Assembly (NCBI RefSeq): GCF_033118175.1 | Contig: NC_083681.1 | Coordinates: 14,526,001 to 14,590,000 of the forward strand | From: Dama dama | Lineage: Eukaryota; Chordata; Mammalia; Artiodactyla; Cervidae | Direction of reading: 5' to 3' | DNA length: 64,000 nt | Part shown: positions 46,219 through 55,919 of the stretch, piece after piece | Position numbering within the stretch: position 1 is the first letter of the stretch | Layout of the letters: every line of letters starts with the position of its first letter | Made by a program: the position numbers and the translations under genes | Notes under the pieces: model-generated | Told to the model about the DNA's origin: nothing | Database searches by the model: none | What the model saw: only the letters and a program-made list of their open reading frames with translations

Positions 46219-46586
46219 CAGCAGTTAGCAGCTAGGGTGTGAGGATATAGGCCAGGTAAATAAATAACAGGCAGGGCATCAACCATTGTAAGAAGAAAAT
46301 ATAATAAGATAACACAACTTTAATATACAAATTCTCAAGTACAACTGGACTTGAAAGAAAAGAAAACATTCAGACATTTGAACCTATTCATGAAATTATA
46401 ATGAATATGACAGCTACTGCTATAGGCTAATACAAGTGTTTAGTGTGGAGATTCAAATACTACAGTGCTGCCATATGAAACATGATTTTCTAAGGTGTAG
46501 CTAAATCTTTTGAAAATCTGAAGGAAAAAATGAGAACCTTTCTTCAAATGACATTGTTGTTGCATTTTTTAAAATTCAGTGTACAT
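46219..46586. other. Unclassified unique sequence
   Basis: No repeat or exon recognised. Confidence 0.4.
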
Positions 46587-46602
46587 AAAAACTGTGCAAA
46601 CA
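46587..46602 (+). repeat. Target-site duplication, left copy
   Basis: AAAAACTGTGCAAACA, repeated exactly at 47192-47207. Confidence 0.95.
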
Positions 46603-47191
46603 CTGTTTATAATAGCCAGGACATGGAAGCAACCTAGATGCCCATCAGCAGATGAATGGATAAGGAAGCTGTGGTACATATACACCATGGAATATTACTC
46701 AGCTGTTAAAAAGAATTCATTTGAACCAGTCCTAATGAGATGGATGAAACTGGAGCCCCTTATACAGAGTGAAGTAAGCCAGAAAGATAAAGAACATTAC
46801 AGCATACTAACACATATATATGGAATTTAGAAAGATGGTAATGATAACCCTATATGCAAAACAGAAAAAGAGACACAGAAATACAGAACAGACTTTTGAA
46901 CTGTGTGGGAGAATGTGAGGGTGGGATATTTCAAAAGAACAGCATGTATACTATCTATGGTGAAACAGATCACCAGCCCAGGTGGGAAGCATGACATAAG
47001 TGCTCGGGCCTGGTGCACTGGGAAGACCCAGAGGAATCGGGTGGAGAGGGAGGTGGGAGGGGGGATTGGGATGGGGAATACGTGTAACTCTATGGCTGAT
47101 TCATATCAATGTATGACAAAACCCACTGAAATGTTGTGAAGTAATTAGCCTCCAACTAATATAAAAAAAATAAATTAAAAATTAAAAAAAA
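46603..47191 (+). mobile_element. Young bovine L1 3' end, 5'-truncated
   Basis: 589 bp: ORF2 C-terminus (frame 46579-46830 ends SEVSQKDKEHYSILTHIYGI with its stop at 46828-46830), full 3' UTR and an A-rich tail. Exact 16-bp target-site duplications flank it. It shares a small deletion in the 3' UTR (AACAGCATGTATACTATCTA, where other copies have a longer ATTGAAACATGTA form) with the inverted copy at 49980, so both come from one subfamily. Confidence 0.96.
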
Positions 47192-47207
47192 AAAAAACTG
47201 TGCAAAC
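47192..47207 (+). repeat. Target-site duplication, right copy
   Basis: Exact partner of 46587-46602. Confidence 0.95.
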
Positions 47208-47363
47208 AATGTGCTGGAAAAATAAAGAAGAGTTTTGTTTAAGAATTAGATAGTGATAAACAAGATTTTCACATATTTAGAGGCAAACCTACAACTTGTG
47301 AAGAACATTGAAATATTCTTCATTTTGGAACTGCACATTGATGGCTGTTAGCTTTCACGACTT

Positions 47364-47401
47364 CAGTTCAGTTCAGTTCAGTCGCTCAGTTGTGTCTAAC
47401 T
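47364..47401 (-). mobile_element. 38-bp BovB micro-insertion with target-site duplication
   Basis: Only the last 38 bp of BovB (minus strand: CAGTTCAGTTCAGTTCAGTC then GCTCAGTTGTGTCTAACT) lie between CTTTCACGACTT (47352-47363) and CTTTCATGACTT (47402-47413). The 12-bp flanks differ at one base, so this is a complete retrotransposition event that copied almost nothing beyond the tail. Confidence 0.88.
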
Positions 47402-47641
47402 CTTTCATGACTTAACCACTAACAATTCTCTCAGTCACTGGGACAAAGTGTCCCTGCCAAAAATGTCCAAATTCTCTGCCTCCCAAAATTCCTAAGATGT
47501 TTCCAGGGTACTTTACAAACTCTCTAGGGATTATTGGTTGAGAATTATTAATCTTGAGTACATGAATTTTGAACATAGGTAGCTTTCATGATAAAATCAT
47601 TCCATATTCTACAGTTATATTCCAAGGGCACTCTAGAATCT

Positions 47642-47660
47642 TACACACACACACACACAG
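47642..47660. repeat. (AC)9 microsatellite
   Basis: Uninterrupted CA run. Confidence 0.95.
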
Positions 47661-47791
47661 AAGAGATGATAGAAAAAGTATGGAACTAGTGCAATAATAT
47701 AAGAGCAGACAAAATATTACATATACATAATAAGTAGATGTATGTTATTTCATCAATCTAAAGTAAAATATAAAGTTATACTTACTGGTTT

Positions 47792-47803
47792 AATGTTTAT
47801 ATC
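47792..47803 (+). repeat. Target-site duplication of BovB, left copy
   Basis: AATGTTTATATC, repeated as AATGATTATATC at 48659-48670. Confidence 0.85.
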
Positions 47804-48281
47804 AGAGTACATCATGAGAAACGCTGGGCTTGAGGAAGCACAAGCTGGAATTAAGATTGCTGGGAGAAATATCAATAACCTCACATATGCAAATGACACC
47901 ACCCTTATGGCAGAAAGTGAAGAAGAACTAAAGAGCCTCTTGATGAAAGTGAAAGAGGAGAGTGAAAAAGTTGGCTTAAAGCTCAACATTCAGAAAACTA
48001 AGATCATGGCATCTGATCCCATCACTTCATGGCAAATAGATGGTGAAACAGTGGAAACAGTGGCTGACTTTATTTTTCTGGGCTCCAAAATCACTGCAGA
48101 TGGTGATTGCAGCCATGAAATTAAAAGACGCTTACTCCTTGAAAGGAAAGTTATGACCAACCTAGACAGCATATTAAAAAGCAGAAACATGACTTTGCCA
48201 ACAAAAGTCCGTCTAGTCAAGGCTATGGTTTATCCAGTGGTCATGTATGGATGTGAGAGTTGGACCATTAAAGAAAACTGA
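47804..48281 (+). pseudogene. BovB reverse-transcriptase C-terminal relic with YAND box
   Basis: The longest BovB-coded frame in the window. It starts in the RT palm (EYIMRNAGLEEAQAGIKIAG), then NINNLTYANDTTLMAESEEE, where the catalytic YADD is YAND and the preceding R is T. It continues through the thumb (KVKEESEKVGLKLNIQKTKIM) and the LGSKITADGDCSHEIKRRLLL connection to YGCESWTIKEN. The loss of one catalytic aspartate alone would remove polymerase activity, and the fingers and endonuclease are missing. The apparent start codon at 47742 lies in flanking DNA. Confidence 0.9.
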
Positions 48282-48658
48282 GGGCTGAAGAATTGATGCT
48301 TTTAAACTGTGGTGTTGGAGAAGACTCTTGAGAGTCCCTTGGACTGCAAGGAGATCCAACCAGTCCATCCTAAAGGAGATCAGTCCCAGGTGTTCACTGG
48401 AAGGACTGATGTTGAAGCTGAAACTCCAATACTTTGGCCACCTGATGTGAAGAGCTGACTCCTTGGAAAAGACCCTGGTGCTGGGAAAGATTGAGGGCAG
48501 GAGGAGAAGGGGACAACAGAGGATGAGATAGTTGGATGACATCACTGACTCAATGGACATGGGTTTGGGTGAAATCCGGGAGTTGGTGCTGGACAGGGAG
48601 GCCTGGCGTGCTGCAGTTCATGGGGTCGCAAAGAGTTGGACACGACTGAGCTGAACTG
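47804..48658 (+). mobile_element. Young BovB LINE 3' part
   Basis: 855 bp between 12-bp duplications with one mismatch. Low divergence. The plus-strand frame through it is open for 159 BovB codons to a stop at 48279-48281, caused by a frameshift next to the CTGAGGGCTGAAG block. The tail ACGACTGAGCTGAACTG ends at 48658. Confidence 0.95.
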
Positions 48659-48670
48659 AATGATTATATC
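48659..48670 (+). repeat. Target-site duplication of BovB, right copy
   Basis: Partner of 47792-47803. Confidence 0.85.
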
Positions 48671-49639
48671 TGCATGCATACTTATAATTTTAGTCCATGG
48701 TTCTAGAATTCCAGATAACGTTCAATGATAGTGCCAATTATAACATAATGGCATTCTAATGTTACAGAAAGAAATATAAAAATTTCAAAAATTAATGGAG
48801 GGGAGAAAGGTCAAAGTAAATTTAGAGAGAGAAATTCATCTCTTATTACACTATATTTGCAACCTGATTTACAATAGTCAATCTCCCTGAAGTTGGGACT
48901 GTATTTATTTTGATTAGTAGTTCTTTTAATGAGTGCCAAAACTTCTTACATTGGTCATTCATACTATATTAAAAAGTGTCCGTTAAAATTCCCACAATCT
49001 TGAAGTTAAAAAAGTCATCTGCTTTCCTCCCATATTGGTGCACCCAGGTTATCTTATACCTTAAGGAATATAATTTGAACAACCCTGAAATCCCCTATCT
49101 TTGAGTTTGTCTTGAGATAAAAATGGAGAGCCAAAAGAACAGGTGTAAATGCAAAACAAAATCGCAAATTACTGAAGAAAAGCATATTGGAATATGTCTA
49201 TCAGGCCTAGTTGCCTTCACAGGCTGCTTGCACTTGCCCTATAATCTGAACATGCTGAAAAAGCCTTTGAGCTACTGCATACATAATTTTCCCTGAAGAA
49301 GGATCATTAGGGAACCAGAGAACTCTCAGCAGGCAGAAGTATCTAGAGGAAACTAGATTTATGTGGAAATAATTGTGACTAATAATTATAGCAATTACTA
49401 TTCAGAGAAAAAAATCATTCTTTATTAAAATCACTTCCTTCTCTTATGCTCTGAGCTTCATCATTTCCTGTATCTTGGAATATATTTCCACAATTCTGTC
49501 CATCTCCCACAACAATTTAAAGTATTGCTGTCCTCTCTTTTCTTTTTTAATCAATCCTTCTTAGTCATTCCAGGTTGATGCTAAAATTACTGTCTTTCAT
49601 TGTTCCAGGGGGGAAACCATAAAGTATGCATCACATTAA
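48671..49639. other. Unclassified unique sequence
   Basis: About 970 bp; no repeat, exon or RNA gene recognised. Confidence 0.4.
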
Positions 49640-49750
49640 GTTCAAAGCATCTGGTGGGCTTTCAAAGTCCCTAACAGTCTGCTCCACCCAACATTCCGAT
49701 CTGTCTTGTTTGCCATTCTCTGAAATGCTTTCCGTCTACCATTCTACTCA
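49640..49750 (+). mobile_element. Possible L2 fragment
   Basis: CTTTCAAAGTCCCTAACAGTC, TCCACCCAACATTCCGATCT and GCCATTCTCTGAAATGCTTTC resemble the L2 coding-to-3' stretch. Weak. Confidence 0.3.
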
Positions 49751-49979
49751 AGGTTTTGCTTAATATATAGTTCCCAAATTCTAATGAGTTGACTTCAGGT
49801 GCACTGGAGGAATATTCAGGATCCTCTACTTAGTTAGGAATCTAATGTCAAATTAGTCTTGGATAATAGTCTTTCCCCATTTTGCTACTGAATTATAGTG
49901 TCATCATGTCATTTTGCTAGTCCTTGTCTTTGAAACACAGAGGCCTGAATAACCTGCTTTTCATTTATCTTGAAGAGTC

Positions 49980-50368
49980 TTTTTTTTTTTTTTTTTTCTT
50001 TTTTTTATTAGTTGGAGGCTAATTACTTCACAACATTTCAGTGGGTTTTGTCATACATTGATATGAATCAGCCATAGAGTTACACGTATTTCCCATCCCG
50101 ATCCCCCCTCCCACGTCCCTCTCCACCCGATTCCTCTGGGTCTTCCCAGTGCACCAGGCCCGAGCACTTGTCTCATGCATCCCACCTGGGCTGGTGATCT
50201 GTTTCACCATAGATAGTATACATGCTGTTCTTTTGAAATATCCCACCCTCACATTCTCCCACAGAGTTCAAAAGTCTGTTTTGTATTTCTGTGTCTCTTT
50301 TTCTGTTTTGCATATAGGGTTATCGTTACCATCTTTCTAAATCCCATATATATGTGTTAGTATGAACT
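49980..50368 (-). mobile_element. Young bovine L1 3' end, minus strand
   Basis: Poly(T) (49981-49997), then the complement of the whole L1 3' UTR up to the ORF2 stop region (ATATATATGTGTTAGTAT, 50346-50363). Same subfamily deletion as 46603-47191. The antisense frames 50028-50252 and 50149-50340 are near-identical to frames in that copy and are repeat shadows. Confidence 0.95.
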
Positions 50369-50611
50369 TTTTGTCATTGCTTTTCAGTATATCAATATAA
50401 TTTACATATTCAAGTGAAATATTGACGCTCAATGAGAATATGAGTGACAAATTATTCAAGTGTCAAGATTTTGAGCTGAATGTCACAAGGAGATGAATGT
50501 TCAAAAGAAGGGAGTATTCCAGGACAAATAATTTAAACTTAAAGGCAAAAATTGTGGGATTAAGCCTAATTCTCCTATTTTTCCTCATAATGATTTCTGT
50601 AATTCTGATCA

Positions 50612-50823
50612 AATAGATGGCACAGTGGTAAAGAATCCATCTGCCAACACAGGAGACTCAAGAGACTCAGGTTCGATCCCTGGGTCGGGAAGATCCCCCA
50701 AAGTAGGAAATGGCAATTCACTTCAGTATTCTTGCCTGGAAAATTCCATGGACTGAGGAGCCTGGCAAGCTACAGCCCATGGGGTTGCAACAAGCCCAAC
50801 ATGACTGAGAGGCTGAGCACACA
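50612..50823 (+). mobile_element. Bov-tA SINE
   Basis: Plus strand; head GATGGCACAGTGGTAAAGAA, with a doubled GAGACTCAAGAGACTCAGG in the head region, and tail ATGACTGAGAGGCTGAGCAC followed by a short AC run. Confidence 0.9.
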
Positions 50824-51589
50824 TACACACAATGTGGTCTATGTTACAATAGTGTCAAATTTAGAAAAATACTGCGGAAATTTGCATTAGAAGAAAGTTT
50901 TATTTTGTTTCGTTTTTTTTCGCTTTTTTATAAAACTCTTTTCTATATAAATCTTAGTCATACTATCTCACCTTGGTGCTAGTCCACAGATATGAAAAAA
51001 AAAACAAAAACAATTCCCATAACATCCAAAAGAGCTTCATAAAATCACCTAAATGCTTTGAGTCAGATTAGTCTTTTTTCCCCTTAGTTTCCCAGTACTC
51101 TAAAAAGAGATATTACTACTGAAAAAATAGTTCTGGAACTGGTTACATATTTCCTGACTATTGAATCTTATTATGTGTATTCATTCTGTTTTCCTCTATC
51201 TGCAATGTTCCTGGAACTTCTAAATATCAAATAAAAGCCTTACACATTATTTGAGTGTCAAAATGGCCCTGTTTACTGTTTGTTTTTCCCTTATACCTCT
51301 CTACTAAATGAATGGGCTAGCTTGAGTGCATGGAATGGAAAGCAACCAAAGTAAAAGGAATTTTAAGCCTCATAAATATCTAATATAAAAATAAAACAAT
51401 TGAGTCCCATAAGGCTACTTGCTTCTTATCTAACTGATTTTTACCCCTTGTTTCTTTGAAATACCTACCCAGTCCCCTTGTTACATAATTCAGAATTTGT
51501 CTGGTCTTTGTGTCTGGTTCCTGGGAGGTAATTTCTCTAGTGGTGTGAATGTCTTTGATATTCATGGTTAGCCCTTGGACTGCACCTGA
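50824..51589. other. Unclassified unique sequence
   Basis: AT-rich; no repeat or exon recognised. The 61-codon minus-strand frame at 51380-51565 has no motif. Confidence 0.4.
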
Positions 51590-52236
51590 GTTTATGCTAA
51601 AGAGATGATTAAGGATGAGAGCTACTGGTTATGCCAGAAAAATGAATCAAATGATTATAGGGGAGGGGCTTTGAGCCACTTGGTATCAGCCTGATCTGGT
51701 GAGGATAGGGGACTAGAGGTTGACTTTAATCACATGGCCAAAGATTCGATCAATTATGCCTACATGGTGAAACCCCAATAAAAATTGTATACACCAAGCT
51801 TGGTGGAGGTTTCTAGTTGGTGAACAAACTGGAATGCCAGAAGGATGAAACATCCTGATTCCATATGGAGAGAGAACAAGAGGTTTGAATTCTGAACCTT
51901 TGCAAATCTTGCTCTATATGTCTCTTCATTTGACTGATCCTAATTTGTATCTTTTATAATAAGGCTACCATTGTAATTATAATAGTTCTGCGACTCCCAT
52001 GAGATTTTCTGGTGTATTGTTAAATCTGAAGAAGTCTTGAGTACTCTCAAATTTGTAGCCAGTTGGTAAAACATGTAGGTGGTCGGGAGACCTCTACAAT
52101 CAGCTGGAAGGAGGGCAGTCTGAAAGGAGGGCAGTCTTGTGGAGAACTGAGCCCTTAACTCATAGGATCTGTGCTAACTCCAAGTGAATATTGCTGGGAC
52201 TGAAGTGCAGTATACAAGTTGGTGTCAGAATATTCA
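51590..52236 (+). mobile_element. ERVL-type (MLT2-like) LTR
   Basis: The order of blocks fits an ERVL/MLT2 LTR: CATGGTGAAACCCCAATAAA, GGAATGCCAGAAGGATGAAA, ATGTCTCTTCATTTGACTGA, TTTTATAATAAGGCTACCA, AAATTTGTAGCCAGTTGGT, GGGCAGTCTTGTGGAGAACTG, GAGCCCTTAACTC and a closing TTGGTGTCAGAATATTCA. A GGAGGGCAGTCTGAAA unit is doubled at about 52110-52137. No internal gene sequence is adjacent, so it is probably a solo LTR. Old; the ends are approximate. Confidence 0.7.
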
Positions 52237-52638
52237 TACTTATCTTTGCGGATCTGCTTTTGGTGCCTGTATATCGCATCTATAACTTTAGTTTACATGA
52301 TTTAACATGCACCCTTTGATTTGACAGGCACCCTTGTAATATTTTAGACTCTTCTGTTGAAATACAAAGATTATCAGAGACTATTTCGTTTCCATCAGAA
52401 TTGGAGGCAAACACTGGTTTGCCTCACTGGTAACTTTTTGCAAAAGTTTGACTAAGAAGTGTATTTAGACAAAGTAAATAATTGTTTTCCTGGTTAAGGC
52501 ACCTTCTCAGTGATGAAAGGAGTTCCCTGATTCTTCCCCCACCTAAAGCTTCAACATTTAATGCAAAGAATTCCCTTACACATAAAGTAGGTCAGTTTTT
52601 AACATTTAGAGTTCTGAAAATAAAAGCAACAAATGGTC
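52237..52638. other. Unclassified unique sequence
   Basis: No repeat or exon recognised. Confidence 0.4.
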
Positions 52639-52828
52639 TTTTTTTTTTTCCAAATAAAAATGAGTTTATTCAGCCCATCAAAAATCCACAATATAATCCA
52701 AAATCAATGTTTGTGCAATAATAATTAAGCATCATCTACATCAATAAATTTATTAACATTGGCTCTAATTGTGAACCCTCTTCTCATGTAAGATGAAGCC
52801 CTGCTCCACAAAACTGCCTTGTATTTGA
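52639..52828 (-). pseudogene. Poly(A)-ended 3' terminus, possible processed pseudogene
   Basis: Read on the minus strand, the sequence ends in AATAAA (complement at 52664-52669), then 13 bases, then an A11 tract (complement at 52640-52650). That spacing is normal for a cleaved and polyadenylated mRNA. Upstream it is split at 52829 by an L1 fragment and would resume at 55200 and beyond. A short open stretch (AVLWSRASSYMRRGFTIRANVNKFIDVDDA before a stop) is readable, but I do not recognise it and cannot name a parent gene. It could equally be the 3' end of an unannotated transcript. Confidence 0.4.
52814..52828 (+). repeat. Target-site duplication of the L1 5' fragment, left copy
   Basis: CTGCCTTGTATTTGA, repeated as CTGCTTTGTATTTGA at 55185-55199 (one mismatch). 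Confidence 0.8.
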
Positions 52829-54029
52829 CTTGGTGGGCATTTTTCATGTTCCTTTACCTGTTGGGTATTTCTTTGCCTTTTCATCTTGTTTAGATTGCTG
52901 TGTCTGGAGTGGGCTTTCTGTATTCTGGAGGTCTGTGGTTCCTTTTTATTATGGAGGATTTACCCAGTGGGTGGGGTTAGACGATTGGCTTGTCAAGGTT
53001 TCCTGGTTAGGGAAGCTTGCGTCAGTGTTCTGGTGTGTGGAACTTGATTTCTTCTCTTTGGAGAGCAATGGAGTGCCCAGTAATGTGTTTTGAGATGGGT
53101 CTATGTGTTAGGTGTGACCTTGGGCAGCCTGTATGTTGACGTTCAGGGCTATGTTCCTGCGTTGCTGGAGAATTTGCGTGGTATGTCTTGCTCTAAAATT
53201 TATTGGCTCTTGGGTGGTGGTTGGTTTCAGTGTAGGTATGGAGGCTTTTGGACGGTCACTTATTACTTAAAGTTCCATGTAGTCAGGAGTTTTCTGGTGT
53301 TCTCAGGTTTTGGGCTTAAGTCTCCTGCCTCTGGATTTCAGTTTTATTCTTCCTGTAGTCTCAGGACTTCTCCAACTATACAGCACTGATAATAAAACTT
53401 CTAGGTTAATGGTGAAAAGATTCTCCCCCGTTAGGGACACCCAGAGAGGTTCATAGAGTTACATGAAGAAGAGGAGAGGGAGGAGGGAGATAGAGATGAG
53501 CAGGAGGAGAAAAAGGGGGACTCAAGAGGAGAGAGACAGATCTATGCAGCTGTCTATTCCCAGAGTGTTCTCCATAGCCCAGTCACCTACAAAGATTCAC
53601 AGAATTGGATTGGGAAGAGACGGGGAAAGGAGGAAATAGAGGTGTTCTGAGGTAGAAAACAGAGAGTCAAGATTTGGAGAGAATAATCTTTGGTTTAAAA
53701 ATAGGGCTTCTCTTCTTTTTTTTTTTTTTTTTTTTTGTAGGGTTATAGTGTATTGAAAATGAAAATTAAGGAGTAGTAGAGGAGTACTAGAGGACTTTAA
53801 AAGAAATAAGAGAAAAAGAAAAATAGAAAATAGAAGAGAAAAAGGAAAGAAAAAAAAAAGAAGAAAAGAGAAAAAAAAAATTTTTTTTTTCCCTAATTAA
53901 AAAAATTGTAAAAATCTATGAAAATGGAAGTTAAGGAGTAATGGTGGAGTAATAGGAAATTTTAAAGGAAAATAAAAGAGAAAAAATAAAAAAGAAAAAA
54001 AGTAAAAATATATCTAGGAGTTTCTCTGG

Positions 54030-54990
54030 AGCTGTTGCGGTCAGTGTGGGTTCGGCTCAGTTTCAGCTAGCTCCTCGTTCCCGCTTATACTTCTCGATAT
54101 CTACAGGCCCCTTCCGGTGTAGGTGTTTTCTACAGGGATTTTAACCTGTTGCACCAGTCCCTTCTGAAGTGGTTCCCTTTGTTTATTTGGCTTCTGTTTG
54201 CTGGTCTCTTCAGAGCCTCATTTCCGCCCTGACACAGGTGGGCGGAGGTGGACTCTTATTCAGGTAGCTAGTTCCGGCGCTCTGCGGGGAGGGCCTGGCG
54301 CTGCGGGAAGGGGGTGGCGCTGCGGGAAGGGGCTGGCGCCACGGGGACGGGCTGGCGCTGCCGGGAGGGGCTGACGCTGCTTTCTCTGTCTGCGCTGCTC
54401 AGGCTCCCGGCTGCTCTATACGGAGCGCGCCCCGCGCTGCGCGAGGTTCCAGCCCTCAGGTGTTCCACAAAAGCGCGGAAGGAAAAGCTGCGCCTGCTCT
54501 CTGTGCCTTCCCCGTCAGAGCGGTCCAGGCAGCCAGGGGCTTGGTGGGCGCACTCTCCCCAGGTGTGGCGTGCCCACTCCCTTCCGCGGACCCAGTCTCA
54601 GTTTCCGCTGGCGCCAGTCAGGTGCGTGCGCCTTCTGCCCTCTGCGTCCCCAGCCCCAGTCCCCGTCTGCGCCGGTCGGGTGCCTGCGCCCTGTGTCTCA
54701 CCGTGACCTTCCCCTTCCCCCTGCCTCCTGCCTCCGGTGGGGCTGGGCCGGTCCACAGCCTGCGAGCTCTTCTCTGGATTTTCTCGGTCTCTTTGTTCTG
54801 CGAACGGCCGGCAGTGTGTTCAGGCCGGTTAATTTTCTCTCTCTCTTTTGGTCTCCCACAGTTCAAGTTGGCAACTCACAGAAGCTCCCTCCGATTGTCC
54901 TCAGGGCACTCAGGCCCGGACCCTACCCCAAGCAATGCTGCCTAAGGCTCCCTTCCCGGGACGGGTCTCCGTCCTTAGCTCTTTTGTCTC
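54030..54990 (-). promoter_or_regulatory. CpG-rich L1 5' UTR promoter block
   Basis: In an otherwise AT-rich, CpG-poor window this block keeps dozens of CpG sites, for example across 54270-54480 and 54590-54710. It is the core of the L1 internal promoter region. Its full-length counterpart at 26400-27100 has fewer CpG. Transcription from it would run leftward, toward the poly(A)-ended sequence at 52639-52828. Long plus-strand frames here (54314-54706, 54460-54945, 54570-55058) are caused by high GC content and are not genes. Confidence 0.7.
54276..54381. repeat. GC-rich 19-bp tandem repeat, five and a half units
   Basis: Units of 21, 19, 19, 19 and 19 bp start at 54276, 54297, 54316, 54335 and 54354, with a partial sixth at 54373. 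The theme is GGCGCTGCGGGAAGGGGCT. I see no equivalent array in the full-length L1 at 25825. Confidence 0.92.
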
Positions 54991-55184
54991 ACTTTTTAGC
55001 TTTTATATTTTGTCCTACCTCCTTTCGAAGACAATGGGCTGCTTTTCTGGGCGCCTGATGACCTCAGCTAGCGATCAGAAGTTGTTTTGTGAAGTTTGCT
55101 CTGCGTTCAGTTATTCTTTTGATGAATTTGTAGGAGAGAAAGTGGTCTTCCTGTCCTACTCCTCCGCCATCTTGGCTCCTCCTC

Positions 55185-55199
55185 CTGCTTTGTATTTGA
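55185..55199 (+). repeat. Target-site duplication of the L1 5' fragment, right copy
   Basis: Partner of 52814-52828. Confidence 0.8.
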
Positions 55200-55919
55200 G
55201 CTAACTACTTCCAAACGTTCAACTGAGCTAAAATATAACAATATCTTAGTCAATCAAATAGTGGAGAAGCCAAAGGTTTTGGTTGGTTTAGTGGATCACA
55301 AAGGGCAAGACTTCTTAGTCCAGTTCATATATCACAGATTTTAATTTTTAATTTGTTATGACTATTTGAATGCCCAAATAGATTCTCAGACATGCTGTCA
55401 CTGAAAAGTGAACATGTAACTTGATTATATAATCAGAAGAAAGAAACAATCTTCCTGAATTGCTAAGTGCCTCAACAAAAAGCGAATTTGGTGATCAGTT
55501 TCTGATCATTAAAATAGGTCAGTCTCTGAGTATCCTTGGGTTTAATTCCCTGAGAAAAAGAGAATGTGATTGGCTCTGTTTGGATAAGATGAACACTCCT
55601 GGTTCAATGAACTGTGGATAAGAAGCTGGGATTACTTGGTACCCCATCATGGTCATTTCAATCATTTCACCTTCCCCAAAGTCTTTAATGTGGATACTTA
55701 AAAGAATACATGTGTGAAATGAAAATTTATCTTGCCATATCAATAAACAAAAAAATGTCACAGCCATCAGTGATTTCTGGCCTCCAAATGTGAATGAGGG
55801 CTCCCGAAAACTGAGATCCAGCAAATGCTGCCACTCCCCACGATGATTGCTGAGGAGCTGGGGGAATGTAAGAAGCAGCCGCCTGCCCCTCTTTAAGGTG
55901 AACAAGAAAACAGGATTTG
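55200..55919. other. Unclassified sequence
   Basis: No repeat or exon recognised. A 164-codon minus-strand frame (55519-56013) crosses from the Bov-tA SINE at 55920 into this stretch. Its start is SINE-derived and it shows no domain. Confidence 0.4.

Larger units (their letters stand above)
52829..55184 (-). mobile_element. L1 5' UTR fragment lacking the 3' end
   Basis: 2356 bp of bovine L1 on the minus strand. It begins at the true L1 5' end (complement of GAGGAGCCAAGATGGCGGAG at about 55160-55179), contains the whole 5' UTR and stops about 56 bp into ORF1, at the position equivalent to 28499 in the full-length copy. There is no poly(A), ORF2 or 3' UTR, yet 15-bp duplications flank it exactly. 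Usual L1 insertions lose the 5' end, not the 3' end. The 53700-54010 part is a T-rich and purine-rich simple-sequence zone; the 54030-54990 part is CpG-rich. Confidence 0.9.

Noticed and set aside
54460..55058. Two plus-strand frames of about 160 codons (54460-54945 and 54570-55058) in the GC-rich block
   Set aside because: They are antisense to the L1 5' UTR, overlap each other in different frames, and are explained by high GC content, which makes stop codons rare. They show no domain.
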